A stretch of 64,000 nucleotides of DNA from Pseudorhodobacter sp. MZDSW-24AT (GCF_002794355.1 NZ_PGOI01000001.1:62001-126000), one strand, 5' to 3'. Positions 27,626-36,700 are shown, counted from the stretch's first letter. Made by a program: numbers and translations. The notes: generated by a model from the letters alone, not told the origin.

Positions 27626-28105
27626 ATGCCCGCACTGTTTCAGGTCGATCTGGCGTTTCTTTTTGAACAGCCTTCGATCTGGCGCAGTCTGGTGCAAAGC
27701 CTGATCTTGATGACACCGCTGGCGATTGCGGTGTCGGGATATGCCACATGGCGGATCGGTGACCGGCGCGGCGCGCTGTTGATGCTGGGGGTGGCGCTTT
27801 ACAGTGTCTGGATGCTTTGGCCCTTTCGCTTGCCCGCCGAAGTGGTGCTGCCCGCCCGGGTCGGATCGGTGATCGGCTGGTTCTGGCTGGTGTCGGGTTG
27901 GGGACGTCAGGCGAAATGGCATGAGCCCTTCCTTCTGGCGGTCAACGGGCTTGTGCTGACCGTGTTGCTTGCGCTGAGCCTGACCACAGCCGTCGCGCTG
28001 ATCCGCGATGCTCTGGGCTGGGACAAGGCCGATGCGCAGATCTTTGGGCACACGCCTGTGCCGGAGCGCGGCCTTGGCGATGGTCCGCCGGCAAAAGCGG
28101 CTTGA
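27626..28105 (+). CDS. hypothetical membrane protein
   Basis: The 159-residue protein is hydrophobic, with about four membrane segments: SLVQSLILMTPLAIAVSGYAT, ALLMLGVALYSVWMLW, VGSVIGWFWLVSGW and LLAVNGLVLTVLLALSLTTAV. The tail is polar and Pro/Gly-rich. I do not recognise a family. It starts 5 bases after mlaF and precedes a PqiA-like gene, so a link with envelope lipid transport is possible but unproven. Overlapping frames on the opposite strand are His/Gln-rich shadows. Confidence 0.7.
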   Translation: MPALFQVDLAFLFEQPSIWRSLVQSLILMTPLAIAVSGYATWRIGDRRGALLMLGVALYSVWMLWPFRLPAEVVLPARVGSVIGWFWLVSGWGRQAKWHEPFLLAVNGLVLTVLLALSLTTAVALIRDALGWDKADAQIFGHTPVPERGLGDGPPAKAA

Positions 28106-28135
28106 CGGGGGGGCGGCCCACGGCGACCAAGGGGC

Positions 28136-28558
28136 ATGAAATGGCTGAACCTGTCGCTCTTGATCCTGTTTCCGCTGTCGTGGTTCGCGCCGCTGCTGCG
28201 CGCGGGGCTGCTGCCGCTGTTTGGCCTGTCCGAGATTTCGGTGATCTCGGGGGTGCAGGCGCTGTGGGCCAGCGACGTGGCCTTGGCGCTGGTGGTGACG
28301 GTGCTGGCGATCTTTGTGCCGTGGCTCAAGACGCTGGGGCTGGCGCTGCTGGATTTCGGGCTGCTGTCACCGCGCCTCCTGACTGCGTTGCGGCTGCTGG
28401 CACGGCTGGCGATGGCGGATGTGTTCTTGATCGCGCTTTACATCGTGGTGGTGAAAGGTGTGGGCCTTGCCACGGTAGAAGTGGCATGGGGCCTTTATCT
28501 GTTCAGCGGCTGTGTGCTGGTGAGCGTGGCTTTGTCGCTGCGCACGCATCGGCCCTGA
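28136..28558 (+). CDS. paraquat-inducible protein A-like membrane protein
   Basis: The 140-residue protein has four membrane helices and resembles a single half of PqiA: after LILFPLSWFAPLL come SEISVISGVQALW, VLAIFVPWLKTLGLALL, and the segment ARLAMADVFLIALYIVVVKG. E. coli PqiA has two such units and a zinc-ribbon part, which is missing here. PqiA works with MCE proteins in lipid transport, which fits the nearby mlaEF. A longer frame overlapping it from 28102 is a shadow. Confidence 0.8.
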   Translation: MKWLNLSLLILFPLSWFAPLLRAGLLPLFGLSEISVISGVQALWASDVALALVVTVLAIFVPWLKTLGLALLDFGLLSPRLLTALRLLARLAMADVFLIALYIVVVKGVGLATVEVAWGLYLFSGCVLVSVALSLRTHRP

Positions 28559-28643
28559 TGCGCCTTGGCGCCGCGCGCGGCAGGCGGGCGATGCAAGCCG
28601 GCGAGACTTGAAGAGCGCCCCCGTTCCGCGTTAGGCAGGCGGG

Positions 28644-30002
28644 ATGAGCAAATCCTCCCCCAGCTTCACCTGCACCGCCTGCGGTGCGACATCGCGCAAA
28701 TGGCAGGGCCGCTGCGATGCCTGTGGCGCGTGGAACACCATCGTCGAAGAAGCCCCGCTTTCCGCCGGACCCAAGTCGCTTGGCCACAAGGGCCGGACGA
28801 TTCCGCTGACCGATCTGGCCACCGAAGAGGCGCCTCCGCCCCGCGCCTCTTCGGGGATCGAAGAGCTGGACCGGGTGCTGGGCGGCGGTCTGGTACCGGC
28901 TTCGGCGATTCTGGTGGGCGGTGATCCCGGCATCGGAAAATCCACCCTCTTGCTCCAAGCGGCCGCCAGCTTTGCCCGCACCGGGCTGAAGATTCTGTAT
29001 ATATCGGGCGAAGAGGCTGCGGCGCAGGTGCGGATGCGCGCACAGCGGTTGGGCCTCCAAGAGGCCCCGGTGGGCTTGGGCGCAGAAACCAACCTGCGCG
29101 ATATTCTGACCACGCTGGATGCTGAGCGTCCGGCCTTGGCCATCATCGATTCGATCCAGACCATGTGGCTGGACACGGTCGAGGCCGCCCCCGGTTCGGT
29201 CAGCCAAGTCCGCGCGGCGGCGCATGAGTTGGTGACCTTCGCCAAGAAACGCGGCGTCGCGGTGATCTTGGTGGGCCATGTCACCAAGGAAGGCCAGATC
29301 GCGGGCCCGCGTGTGGTGGAACATATGGTGGACACCGTGCTTTACTTCGAAGGCGAGCGCGGCCATCAGTTCCGCATCCTGCGCGCCGTGAAGAACCGCT
29401 TTGGCCCGGCGGATGAAATCGGCGTCTTCGAGATGACAGGCAATGGATTGGCGCAGGTGACCAACCCATCGGCGCTGTTCCTGTCCGACCGCGACCGCCC
29501 TGCCCCGGGTTCGGCGGTCTTTGCCGGAATCGAAGGCACCCGACCGGTGCTGACCGAGATTCAGGCGCTGGTGGCGCCGTCCCCGCTGGGCACCCCGCGC
29601 CGCACGGTGGTGGGGCTGGAGTCGGGGCGGCTCTCGACGATTCTGGCGGTGCTGGAGGCGCGCTGCGGCATCCCCTTTACCGGGCTGGACGTGTTTCTGA
29701 ACGTGGCAGGCGGTTTGCGGGTGAACGAGCCTGCCGCCGATCTGGCGGTTGCCGCTGCGCTGCTTTCCGCACGCGAGGATGTGGCAATTCCGCCGAACAT
29801 GGTGCTTTTCGGGGAAATCTCGCTGTCGGGCGCGCTGCGCCCGGTGGGGCAGACCGAAAACAGGTTGAAAGAAGCCTCGAAACTTGGTTTTCAACAGGCC
29901 ACCTTGCCCACAGGATCGAAAACCGCGGGCGAAACAGGCATGAGCTTGCGCACCATGCCCGACCTGACCGCCTTTGTCGGCGAGATGTTCGGCGCGGGCT
30001 GA
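28644..30002 (+). CDS. radA: DNA repair protein RadA
   Basis: The 452-residue protein promotes branch migration in recombination. It has an N-terminal zinc finger (C10, C13, C24, C27), then a RecA-like ATPase with GGDPGIGKST, the RadA-specific KNRFG motif in VKNRFGPADEIG, and a C-terminal Lon-protease-like domain ending near LPTGSK. All expected parts and the usual length are present. It starts 85 bases after the PqiA-like gene and is followed by cvpA, a common arrangement in this order. Confidence 0.96.
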   Translation: MSKSSPSFTCTACGATSRKWQGRCDACGAWNTIVEEAPLSAGPKSLGHKGRTIPLTDLATEEAPPPRASSGIEELDRVLGGGLVPASAILVGGDPGIGKSTLLLQAAASFARTGLKILYISGEEAAAQVRMRAQRLGLQEAPVGLGAETNLRDILTTLDAERPALAIIDSIQTMWLDTVEAAPGSVSQVRAAAHELVTFAKKRGVAVILVGHVTKEGQIAGPRVVEHMVDTVLYFEGERGHQFRILRAVKNRFGPADEIGVFEMTGNGLAQVTNPSALFLSDRDRPAPGSAVFAGIEGTRPVLTEIQALVAPSPLGTPRRTVVGLESGRLSTILAVLEARCGIPFTGLDVFLNVAGGLRVNEPAADLAVAAALLSAREDVAIPPNMVLFGEISLSGALRPVGQTENRLKEASKLGFQQATLPTGSKTAGETGMSLRTMPDLTAFVGEMFGAG

Positions 30003-30023
30003 GGCGACACAAAGGAGCGGACG

Positions 30024-30620
30024 ATGGACGGCTTTACTCTGGTGGACGGAATCGTGGCGGGCGTGATCGTCCTGTCGGCGATTCTGGCCTATTCACGCGG
30101 GCTGGTGCGCGAGGCGATGGCCATTGCGGGTTGGATCGGCGCTGCGGTGCTGGCCTTCCTTTTCGCCCCCGCCGCGCAACCGCTGGTCCGGGAGCTGCCC
30201 GTCGTGGGCGAGTTTCTGGGCGACAGCTGTGAACTGTCGATCATCGGCGCCTTCGCCTTGGTCTTTGCGATTGGCCTTGTGATCGCAGCGCTCTTCACGC
30301 CGCTGTTTTCCAGCTTTGTGCAGCGTTCGGCCTTGGGCGGCATCGATCAGGCGCTGGGGTTCCTTTTCGGCGTGGCCCGCGGGGTGATTCTGGTGGCCGT
30401 GGCCTTCATCGTGTATGACCGCGCCGTGGCCGCCAATGCGATCCCCATCGTCGACGACTCCCGCTCGGCCAAGGTTTTCGCAAGCTTTCAGGCGAACATC
30501 GACGAGAGCATTCCGGCGGATGCCCCCGGCTGGATTGTCTCGCGCTACAATGACCTGACGGCCGCCTGCGCCGTTCCGGCCACGGCGCCTGCCGCGCAAC
30601 CCGCGCCCTCGGGCAACTGA
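30024..30620 (+). CDS. cvpA: CvpA family membrane protein
   Basis: The 198-residue protein matches colicin V production protein A: four hydrophobic segments, starting DGIVAGVIVLSAILAYSRGLVREAMAI with the family's SRG.VRE stretch, then GWIGAAVLAFLF, and a helix around GGIDQALGFLFGVARG. The C-terminal 45 residues are polar and Ala/Pro-rich. CvpA is linked to envelope homeostasis and sits before purF in many bacteria, as here. Its molecular activity is not settled. Confidence 0.92.
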   Translation: MDGFTLVDGIVAGVIVLSAILAYSRGLVREAMAIAGWIGAAVLAFLFAPAAQPLVRELPVVGEFLGDSCELSIIGAFALVFAIGLVIAALFTPLFSSFVQRSALGGIDQALGFLFGVARGVILVAVAFIVYDRAVAANAIPIVDDSRSAKVFASFQANIDESIPADAPGWIVSRYNDLTAACAVPATAPAAQPAPSGN

Positions 30621-30727
30621 CCCGCCGCATTGCAGCACATTGGCGCGGTGCCTGTGCTGCAATGCGCGTGACACTGCCGCGCCCATGCCGTAAAGGGAGG
30701 CGCATCAGTCCTAGACGGAGCAGCCCG

Positions 30728-32191
30728 ATGCGCCCCTTCCTGTCCCACCCCTTTGATGATGACAAGTTGAAGGAGGAATGCGGGATCTTTGGCGTCATCG
30801 GCGTCTCGGACGCGGCCAATTTCACCGCGCTTGGCCTGCATGCGCTGCAGCACCGGGGGCAAGAAGCGGGGGGCATCGTTGCCTATCACCCGGATCACGG
30901 CTTCAACTCGGCCCGCCGCTTTGGCTATGTGCGCGACAACTTCACCAAGGCCGATGTGATGGACACGCTGCCGGGGCAGCTCGCCATCGGTCATGTCCGC
31001 TATTCCACCGCCGGATCGAAAGGCGCGACCGCCATCCGCGACGTGCAGCCTTTCTTTGGCGAGTTTTCCATGGGCGGTTGCGCCATCGCGCATAACGGCA
31101 ACCTGACCAATGCGGCGGCCTTGCGCCGCGAACTTATTGAACGCGGGTCGATTTTCCAGTCTTCCTCCGACTCGGAATGCATCATCCACCTGATGGCGCG
31201 CTCGATCCAGAAGAACCTTTCCGAACGGATCAAGGATGCGCTGCGGGCCTGTGAAGGGGCCTTCTCGGTGGTCGCGATGACCCGCACCAAACTGATCGGC
31301 GTGCGCGATCCCTTGGGCGTGCGCCCGCTTGTTCTGGGCCGCATCGGCGATTCCGGCTGGGCGCTGTCTTCGGAAACCTGCGCGCTCGACATCATCGGCG
31401 CCGATTTCGTGCGCGAGATCGAACCCGGTGAAATGGTGGTGATCGAAGGCAACAAGGTGGTCTCGACCCGGCCTTTCCATCCGGCCCCCTCGCGCTTTTG
31501 CATCTTTGAAAAGGTGTATTTCTCACGTCCCGACAGCATCATCGGCGGCCGGTCGGTCTATGAAACCCGCCGCCAGATCGGGGTGGAACTGGCCATCGAA
31601 TCCCCGGTCGAGGCCGATCTGGTCTGCCCGGTGCCCGATTCCGGCACCCCTGCTGCCATCGGCTATTCGCAACAATCGGGCATTCCTTACGCGATGGGGA
31701 TCATCCGCAACCAATACATGGGTCGCACCTTCATCGAGCCCACCGAATCCATCCGCAACATGGGCGTGCGCCTCAAGCTCAACGTCAACCGCGCCCTGAT
31801 CAAGGGCAAGCGGGTGATTCTGGTGGATGACTCGGTGGTCCGCGGCACCACCAGCCGCAAGATCAAGGACATGATCCTTGAGGCGGGGGCCGCCGAAGTT
31901 CATTTCCGGATCGCCTCCCCCCCCACGGCCTGGCCTTGCTTCTATGGCGTCGATACGCCGGAACGTGCCAAGCTGCTGGCCGCCACCATGACCGAAGACG
32001 AGATGCGCGACTGGATCGGCGTCGACAGCCTCAAGTTCATCTCGCTCGACGGCCTCTACCGCGCCGCAGGCGAGGCCGCGGGCCGCGATGCGGCCAATCC
32101 CAAATTCTGCGATGCTTGCTTCTCGGGCGATTACCCGGTCATCCCCTCGGACAAGATCGCCGAAGGGTTCGAAATGAAGGCTGCAGAGTAA
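30728..32191 (+). CDS. purF: amidophosphoribosyltransferase
   Basis: The 487-residue enzyme makes phosphoribosylamine, the first step of purine synthesis. A short propeptide ends before C18 (KEECGIFG), the N-terminal nucleophile of the glutaminase domain. GNLTNAAALRREL and SDSECIIHL belong to that domain. The phosphoribosyltransferase domain has VILVDDSVVRGTTS and the flexible-loop region NQYMGRTFIEP. The ATG at 30728 gives the conserved propeptide; the longer frame from 30662 lies in the intergenic gap. It follows cvpA by 107 bases. Confidence 0.96.
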   Translation: MRPFLSHPFDDDKLKEECGIFGVIGVSDAANFTALGLHALQHRGQEAGGIVAYHPDHGFNSARRFGYVRDNFTKADVMDTLPGQLAIGHVRYSTAGSKGATAIRDVQPFFGEFSMGGCAIAHNGNLTNAAALRRELIERGSIFQSSSDSECIIHLMARSIQKNLSERIKDALRACEGAFSVVAMTRTKLIGVRDPLGVRPLVLGRIGDSGWALSSETCALDIIGADFVREIEPGEMVVIEGNKVVSTRPFHPAPSRFCIFEKVYFSRPDSIIGGRSVYETRRQIGVELAIESPVEADLVCPVPDSGTPAAIGYSQQSGIPYAMGIIRNQYMGRTFIEPTESIRNMGVRLKLNVNRALIKGKRVILVDDSVVRGTTSRKIKDMILEAGAAEVHFRIASPPTAWPCFYGVDTPERAKLLAATMTEDEMRDWIGVDSLKFISLDGLYRAAGEAAGRDAANPKFCDACFSGDYPVIPSDKIAEGFEMKAAE

Positions 32192-32210
32192 ACCCATCGC
32201 CCCTTCGCCT

Positions 32211-32262
32211 CTTGCATCTTTCCCAAATACTCCACGGGGGTGCGGGGGTGTGAAACCCCCGC
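32211..32262 (-). repeat. dispersed intergenic repeat, copy E, with hairpin
   Basis: On the minus strand this contains GGAGTATTTGGGAAAGATGC followed by AAG. An adjoining hairpin pairs 32242-32249 with 32255-32262 (8 base pairs, 5-base loop). It lies between purF and the SDR gene and could terminate purF transcription. Confidence 0.65.
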
Positions 32263-32289
32263 TGCCCACGCCAGCCACCGGAGCCACCC

Positions 32290-32946
32290 ATGACCCAGAA
32301 TATCGCCCTGATCACCGGCGCCTCGCGCGGGCTTGGTGCTGCCATGGCCGAACAGCTTGCCTTTCGGGGCTGGCATGTCGTGGCGGTGGCGCGCACGGTG
32401 GGTGGGCTGGAAGATCTCGACGACAGGGTCAAGGCGGCGGGCCTGCCCGGCGCGGGCGGTCTCACTCTGGCGCCGATGGATGTGACCAATGAAGACGCGA
32501 TGCGGCATCTGTGCCGGTCGATCCATGACCGCTGGGGCGGGCTGCAGTTCTGGGCGCATAGCGCGGTGCATGCCACTGCCTTGGCCCCGGCGCCCTCGAT
32601 GGATATGAAGGATCTCGACAAATCCATCGCCGCCAATTTGCGGGCCAGCGCCTTTCTGATCACCATGGTTGCGCCGCTGTTGCAGGCGGCCAAGGGCAGT
32701 GCGATGTTTTTTGACGATCCGCTGGCCGGGCAGAAATTTGGCGCCGCTTACGGCGCCAGCAAGGCCGGGCAGATCGCCCTTGCCCGTGCTTGGCAGGCGG
32801 AATCCGAACGCATCGGCCCGCGTGTCCTGATCGAAACCCCGCGCCCGATGCCCACGGCGGTGCGCGCGCGCTTCTTCCCCGGCGAAGACCGGGGCCCGCT
32901 GAGCGCGCCGCGCGACGAGGCGGCCCGCCTCATCGACCTGATCTAA
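32290..32946 (+). CDS. short-chain dehydrogenase/reductase family protein
   Basis: The 218-residue protein has the Rossmann motif TGASRGLGAAMAEQL at the N-terminus and the YGASK motif holding the catalytic Tyr and Lys. The usual catalytic serine about 13 residues before the tyrosine is not in place: the segment reads AMFFDDPLAGQKFGAAYGASK, with a serine only 17 before. It is also shorter than most SDRs. It may have altered or lost oxidoreductase activity. It follows purF after repeat copy E and converges on the PLP enzyme gene. Confidence 0.85.
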   Translation: MTQNIALITGASRGLGAAMAEQLAFRGWHVVAVARTVGGLEDLDDRVKAAGLPGAGGLTLAPMDVTNEDAMRHLCRSIHDRWGGLQFWAHSAVHATALAPAPSMDMKDLDKSIAANLRASAFLITMVAPLLQAAKGSAMFFDDPLAGQKFGAAYGASKAGQIALARAWQAESERIGPRVLIETPRPMPTAVRARFFPGEDRGPLSAPRDEAARLIDLI

Positions 32947-32954
32947 GCGCCGTT

Positions 32955-32984
32955 CGAGAGGCGCGCGCAGGGGCGCGCCGCTCG
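32955..32984. terminator. hairpin between converging SDR and transsulfuration genes
   Basis: GGCGCGC (32960-32966) pairs with GCGCGCC (32973-32979), extended by CGAG/CTCG across one mismatch. It lies in the 54-base gap between two converging genes, so it can serve both, although no T-run is present. Confidence 0.55.
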
Positions 32985-33000
32985 GACGGGTGCGTTCGGA

Positions 33001-34104
33001 TCAGCGCAAGGCCTCGGCCATCGCGTCCCACAGCGCCTCGACCGGTTCCACCCCGATCGACAACCGCAGAAAGCCTTCGGGCACCGCATCGCCCCAGCGG
33101 GCCCGCCGCTCGCCTGCCGAATGGGTGCCGCCAAAACTGGTGGAGCGCACCAGATAGGGGCAGCGCTCCAGAAAGCGCTCGGCCACGGTGGCATTTTCCA
33201 GCGTGACACCGATCAGAAAGCCAAATCCCTGCATCTGCCGCTTCGACAGCGCATGGGCGGGGTCGTCCGGCAAGCCCGGATAGCGCAAGGCGCGCACCGC
33301 ATCATGCTCGGCCAGCCGCGCAGCGATCACACCAGCACTGGCGCACATCCGCTCCAAGCGCACGTCCAGCGTCTCGAGCCCGCGGTGCAGCAGCCAAGCC
33401 TCCATGCTGCCCGGCACCGCGCCCGACAGCCGCCGCCAGTCGCGCACCCGGGCCATCCGGGCAGCATCGCGGCCCGCGACATGGCCAAACAGCGCATCGG
33501 AATGCCCTGCGGGGGCCTTGGTGTCGGCAGCCACCACCAGATCGGCGCCCAGATCCAGCGGGCGCTGCATCAGCGGCGTCATCGTGGTGTTGTCGACAAT
33601 GACGATGGCCCCGGCGGCATGGGCGCGGGCGCACACATCCGCGATGTCCACCACATCCAGACCCGGATTGGAGGGGGTTTCCAGATAGACCACGGCCGCC
33701 CCGGTGAAATCGGCGGTGGCATAATCCAGCGTCGGGATCTGCACCACATCCACACCCAAGGGCGCCAGAAAGCCTTCGGACAAGACGCGGGTGACGTAAT
33801 AGCCGTCAGACGGCAGGATGACGCGGTCCCCGGTTTTCAACGAGGCGAACAGGGCAGCCGAAATCGCGCCCATGCCCGATGGGAAGCCCACCACCTCGGC
33901 ATCTTCCAGAAGGGCAAGCTGCGCTTCGACCGCCGACCATGTCGGCTGGCCGTTGCGCGCATAGATATAGGGCGCGCCCTGCACCTCGGGCAGATGAAAG
34001 CTGGTCGAGCTGGTCAACGGCAGCGACACCGGGTCGCCCTTTTCCAGCCCCGCGCTGCGGTGGTGAAGCACATCTGCCAAACGGCGCTGCATATCGGTGG
34101 TCAT
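33001..34104 (-). CDS. Cys/Met metabolism PLP enzyme, cystathionine gamma-lyase-like
   Basis: The 367-residue enzyme belongs to the transsulfuration family. The PLP lysine is in AADTKAPAGHSD, PSGMGAISAAL forms the phosphate-binding region and YLETPSNPGLDVVDI is the conserved cofactor-ring segment, with the aspartate in IVDNTTMTP. SFGGTHSAGERRARW near the C-terminus binds the substrate carboxylate. Members split cystathionine or other gamma-substituted amino acids. The precise substrate cannot be set from sequence. It is the last gene of a minus-strand run, after a terminator behind the cyclophilins. Confidence 0.85.
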   Translation of the reverse strand: MTTDMQRRLADVLHHRSAGLEKGDPVSLPLTSSTSFHLPEVQGAPYIYARNGQPTWSAVEAQLALLEDAEVVGFPSGMGAISAALFASLKTGDRVILPSDGYYVTRVLSEGFLAPLGVDVVQIPTLDYATADFTGAAVVYLETPSNPGLDVVDIADVCARAHAAGAIVIVDNTTMTPLMQRPLDLGADLVVAADTKAPAGHSDALFGHVAGRDAARMARVRDWRRLSGAVPGSMEAWLLHRGLETLDVRLERMCASAGVIAARLAEHDAVRALRYPGLPDDPAHALSKRQMQGFGFLIGVTLENATVAERFLERCPYLVRSTSFGGTHSAGERRARWGDAVPEGFLRLSIGVEPVEALWDAMAEALR

Positions 34105-34171
34105 CCCCTACCCCTTTGATTTCATGCGCGCGACAATCTGTCAGCGCCGCGCGATTGGCAAGGTGGGGCAA

Positions 34172-34200
34172 GAAAAAGGGGGCCGCTGCGGCCCCCTTTT
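34172..34200 (-). terminator. rho-independent terminator after the exported cyclophilin gene
   Basis: AAAAGGGGGCC and GGCCCCCTTTT form an 11-base-pair stem with a GCTGC loop, starting 5 bases after the cyclophilin stop on the minus strand. The A-run on the plus strand gives the T-run on the transcribed side. Confidence 0.85.
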
Positions 34201-34204
34201 CAGA

Positions 34205-34816
34205 TCATTCCGTCACGGTCACTTTTGCCATCTGGTCGGGGTCGCTGACCTCGCCATTGCCGCCGGTGCCTTTCTTGATGGCATCCACCACCTCCATGCC
34301 CGAGATCACGCGGCCCACAACGGTATATTGCCCGTTGAGGAACTCGCCCGGCGCGAACATGATGAAGAACTGGCTGTTGCCAGAGTTCGGGTCTTGGCTG
34401 CGGGCCATGCCCACGACGCCCCGGTCGAAGGAGATGTCGGAGAATTCCGCGGGCAGGTCGGGGCGGCTGGAGCCGCCCATGCCTGCGCGCGCGGTGTCGC
34501 CGCCGGATTTGCCGAATTCCACATCGCCGGTCTGCGCCATGAAGCCGTCGATCACGCGGTGAAACACCACGCCGTCATAGGCCCCTTCGCGGGCCAGCGC
34601 TGTGATCTGCTCGACATGCTTGGGCGCCACCTCGGGCAGCATGTCGATCACGATGGTGCCAGACGCTTCGCCCGCCACCTCGATCACGAGGTTCGGGCCG
34701 GGGCCGTCTTCGACCTGCGCCATCACCGGGCTGGCGAATTGGCTGACGGCGTAACCGCCCACCACCGCAAGCCCAAGCGCAAAGAGCCCGCCTGCAAGAA
34801 AGCGATCACGCGACAT
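34205..34816 (-). CDS. peptidyl-prolyl cis-trans isomerase, cyclophilin type, exported
   Basis: The 203-residue protein has an N-terminal hydrophobic signal or anchor (FLAGGLFALGLAVVGGYAV, possible cleavage near VMAQ at residue 33). The cyclophilin core shows FHRVIDGFMAQTGD, RSQDPNSGNSQFFI and FLNGQYTVVGRVISGMEVVD, including the catalytic Arg of FHR. It would speed proline isomerisation in the periplasm. It overlaps the upstream cytoplasmic cyclophilin by 11 bases, so the two paralogues are cotranscribed and likely arose by duplication. Confidence 0.92.
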   Translation of the reverse strand: MSRDRFLAGGLFALGLAVVGGYAVSQFASPVMAQVEDGPGPNLVIEVAGEASGTIVIDMLPEVAPKHVEQITALAREGAYDGVVFHRVIDGFMAQTGDVEFGKSGGDTARAGMGGSSRPDLPAEFSDISFDRGVVGMARSQDPNSGNSQFFIMFAPGEFLNGQYTVVGRVISGMEVVDAIKKGTGGNGEVSDPDQMAKVTVTE

Positions 34817-35315
34817 CGGCAGCCACCCGCACGGTGATCATCCGATCCGGGTTCGCCGGCGGCTCGCCCCGGGTGATCTTGTCCACATGCTCCATCCCCG
34901 AGATCACGCGGCCATAGACGGTGTATTGGCCGTTCAGGAAGTGGTTGTCGGCGAAGTTGATGAAGAACTGGCTGTTGGCCGAGTTCGGGTTCTGGCTGCG
35001 GGCCGCGCCCAGCGTGCCCCGGTCATGCGGCAGCTTGGAGAATTCGGCCGGCAGATCCGGCATGTCCGATCCGCCCGTGCCCGCGCGGCGCAGGTTGAAG
35101 TTGTTTTCCATGTTGCCGTTTTCCACGTCGCCGGTTTGCGCCATGAAGCCGTTGATCACACGGTGAAAACACACGTTGTCATAGGCTTTGGCGCGGGCCA
35201 GTTCCTTCATGCGGGCGGTGTGTTTGGGGGCCACGTCGGCCAGAAGTTCGATCACCACTTCGCCATCCTTCAGCGTCAGGATGATGGTGTTTTCGGGGTC
35301 TTTGATCTCGGCCAT
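34806..35315 (-). CDS. peptidyl-prolyl cis-trans isomerase, cyclophilin type, cytoplasmic
   Basis: The 169-residue single-domain cyclophilin has FHRVINGFMAQTGD, RSQNPNSANSQFFINF and FLNGQYTVYGRVISGMEHVD. It lacks a signal peptide, unlike the next gene. The start at 35315 follows AAGGAG by 9 bases; a longer frame to 35522 would overlap the divergent pgk gene and is rejected. It is divergent from pgk, with a 139-base shared promoter region. Confidence 0.93.
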   Translation of the reverse strand: MAEIKDPENTIILTLKDGEVVIELLADVAPKHTARMKELARAKAYDNVCFHRVINGFMAQTGDVENGNMENNFNLRRAGTGGSDMPDLPAEFSKLPHDRGTLGAARSQNPNSANSQFFINFADNHFLNGQYTVYGRVISGMEHVDKITRGEPPANPDRMITVRVAADVA

Positions 35316-35454
35316 CGGTTTTGGCTCCTTGCTGTTGTCTGGCCGGGAACCTAACCCTCGTGGGGCCACATGGAAAGGGGGCAGCGCGCAGATCGGTTGA
35401 CCTGCGCGGCAATCCGGCAGAAACAGAGGGCAGCATTCGACAGGAGGGTCCGTC

Positions 35455-36645
35455 ATGGGCTGGAAAACACTCGACGACATCGGGCTTGCGGGCAAGACGG
35501 TGCTGGTCCGCGTTGACATCAACGTGCCGGTGGAGGGCGGTCAGGTGACCGACACCACGCGGATCGACAAGATCAAGCCCACGGTCGAGGATATCATCGC
35601 GCGCGGCGGGCGGGTTGTGTTGCTCGCGCATTTCGACCGGCCGAAGGGCAAGGTGGTGCCGGAGATGAGCTTGGGTCACATCGCCCCGGCGGTGGAGGCC
35701 AGCCTTGGCCGCAAGGTGGTGTTCTGCGCGCACAGCACGGGCGATGACGCCGCAGCGGCGATTGCCGGGGCGGCACCGGGCGATGTGGTGTTGCTGGAAA
35801 ACACCCGCTTTCACGCGGGCGAGGAAAAGAATGACCCGGAGCTTGCCGCTGCAATGGCCAAGCTGGGCGATGTCTTTGTGAATGATGCCTTCTCTGCCGC
35901 GCACCGGGCCCATGCCTCCACGGCGGGGCTTGCGCATCTGCTGCCTGCCGCCGCGGGCCGTCTGATGGAGGCCGAGTTGCAGGCGCTGGAGGCCGCGCTT
36001 GGCACGCCCAAGCGCCCGGTGGTGGCGGTTGTGGGCGGGGCCAAGGTGTCGACCAAGCTGGACCTGCTTGGCAATCTGGTCACAAAGGTGGATCATCTGG
36101 TGATCGGCGGCGGTATGGCGAACACCTTCCTTGTGGCGCAGGGCATCGAGGTGGGTAAATCGCTGGCCGAGCGTGACATGGCCGACACCGCGCGCGAGAT
36201 TTTGGCCAAGGCCAAGGCGGCGGGCTGCACCATCCATCTGCCGGTGGATGTGGTGGTCGCGCGCGACTTCAAGGCGAATGCCGCGCATGATGTGGTGGCG
36301 GCCGATGCCTGCCCTGCCGACGCGATGATTCTGGATGCCGGGCCGATGAGCGTGGCGGCCATCGTGAAGGTGTTCGAGGCCTCGGAGACGCTGATCTGGA
36401 ACGGGCCTTTGGGCGCCTTTGAACTGACACCTTTTGACGCCGCGACCAATGCGGCAGCGAAATCGGCGGCGGCGCTGACGCGCGAAGGCAAGCTGATCTC
36501 GGTCGCTGGCGGGGGTGACACGGTTTCGGCCCTGAATCAGGCCGGGGCGGCGGCGGATTTCACCTTTATCTCCACCGCAGGCGGCGCCTTCTTGGAATGG
36601 ATGGAGGGCAAGGAATTGCCCGGCGTGGCTGCGTTGATGGCCTGA
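35455..36645 (+). CDS. pgk: phosphoglycerate kinase
   Basis: The 396-residue glycolytic enzyme transfers phosphate between 1,3-bisphosphoglycerate and ADP. The N-terminal substrate domain has [14 protein letters not shown] and [10 protein letters not shown], and the hinge and nucleotide domains have [26 protein letters not shown] and [11 protein letters not shown]. All expected motifs and the usual length are present. A strong terminator follows, then a class I aldolase gene, so two neighbouring glycolytic steps are grouped. Confidence 0.97.
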   Translation: MGWKTLDDIGLAGKTVLVRVDINVPVEGGQVTDTTRIDKIKPTVEDIIARGGRVVLLAHFDRPKGKVVPEMSLGHIAPAVEASLGRKVVFCAHSTGDDAAAAIAGAAPGDVVLLENTRFHAGEEKNDPELAAAMAKLGDVFVNDAFSAAHRAHASTAGLAHLLPAAAGRLMEAELQALEAALGTPKRPVVAVVGGAKVSTKLDLLGNLVTKVDHLVIGGGMANTFLVAQGIEVGKSLAERDMADTAREILAKAKAAGCTIHLPVDVVVARDFKANAAHDVVAADACPADAMILDAGPMSVAAIVKVFEASETLIWNGPLGAFELTPFDAATNAAAKSAAALTREGKLISVAGGGDTVSALNQAGAAADFTFISTAGGAFLEWMEGKELPGVAALMA

Positions 36646-36655
36646 AGCCTTACAC

Positions 36656-36700
36656 CCCGGCCCCCGGCGCCTCGCAAGGTGCGCCGGGGGCCGGGCTTTT
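36656..36700 (+). terminator. rho-independent terminator after pgk
   Basis: A perfect 15-base-pair GC-rich stem (36656-36670 with 36681-36695) around a 10-base loop is followed by CTTTTG. It starts 11 bases after the pgk stop. Confidence 0.88.

Noticed and set aside
28102-28611. 169-codon open frame overlapping the PqiA-like gene
   Set aside because: It is a Gly/Ala/Arg-rich frame-shifted reading of the same DNA; the 28136 frame has conserved membrane helices.
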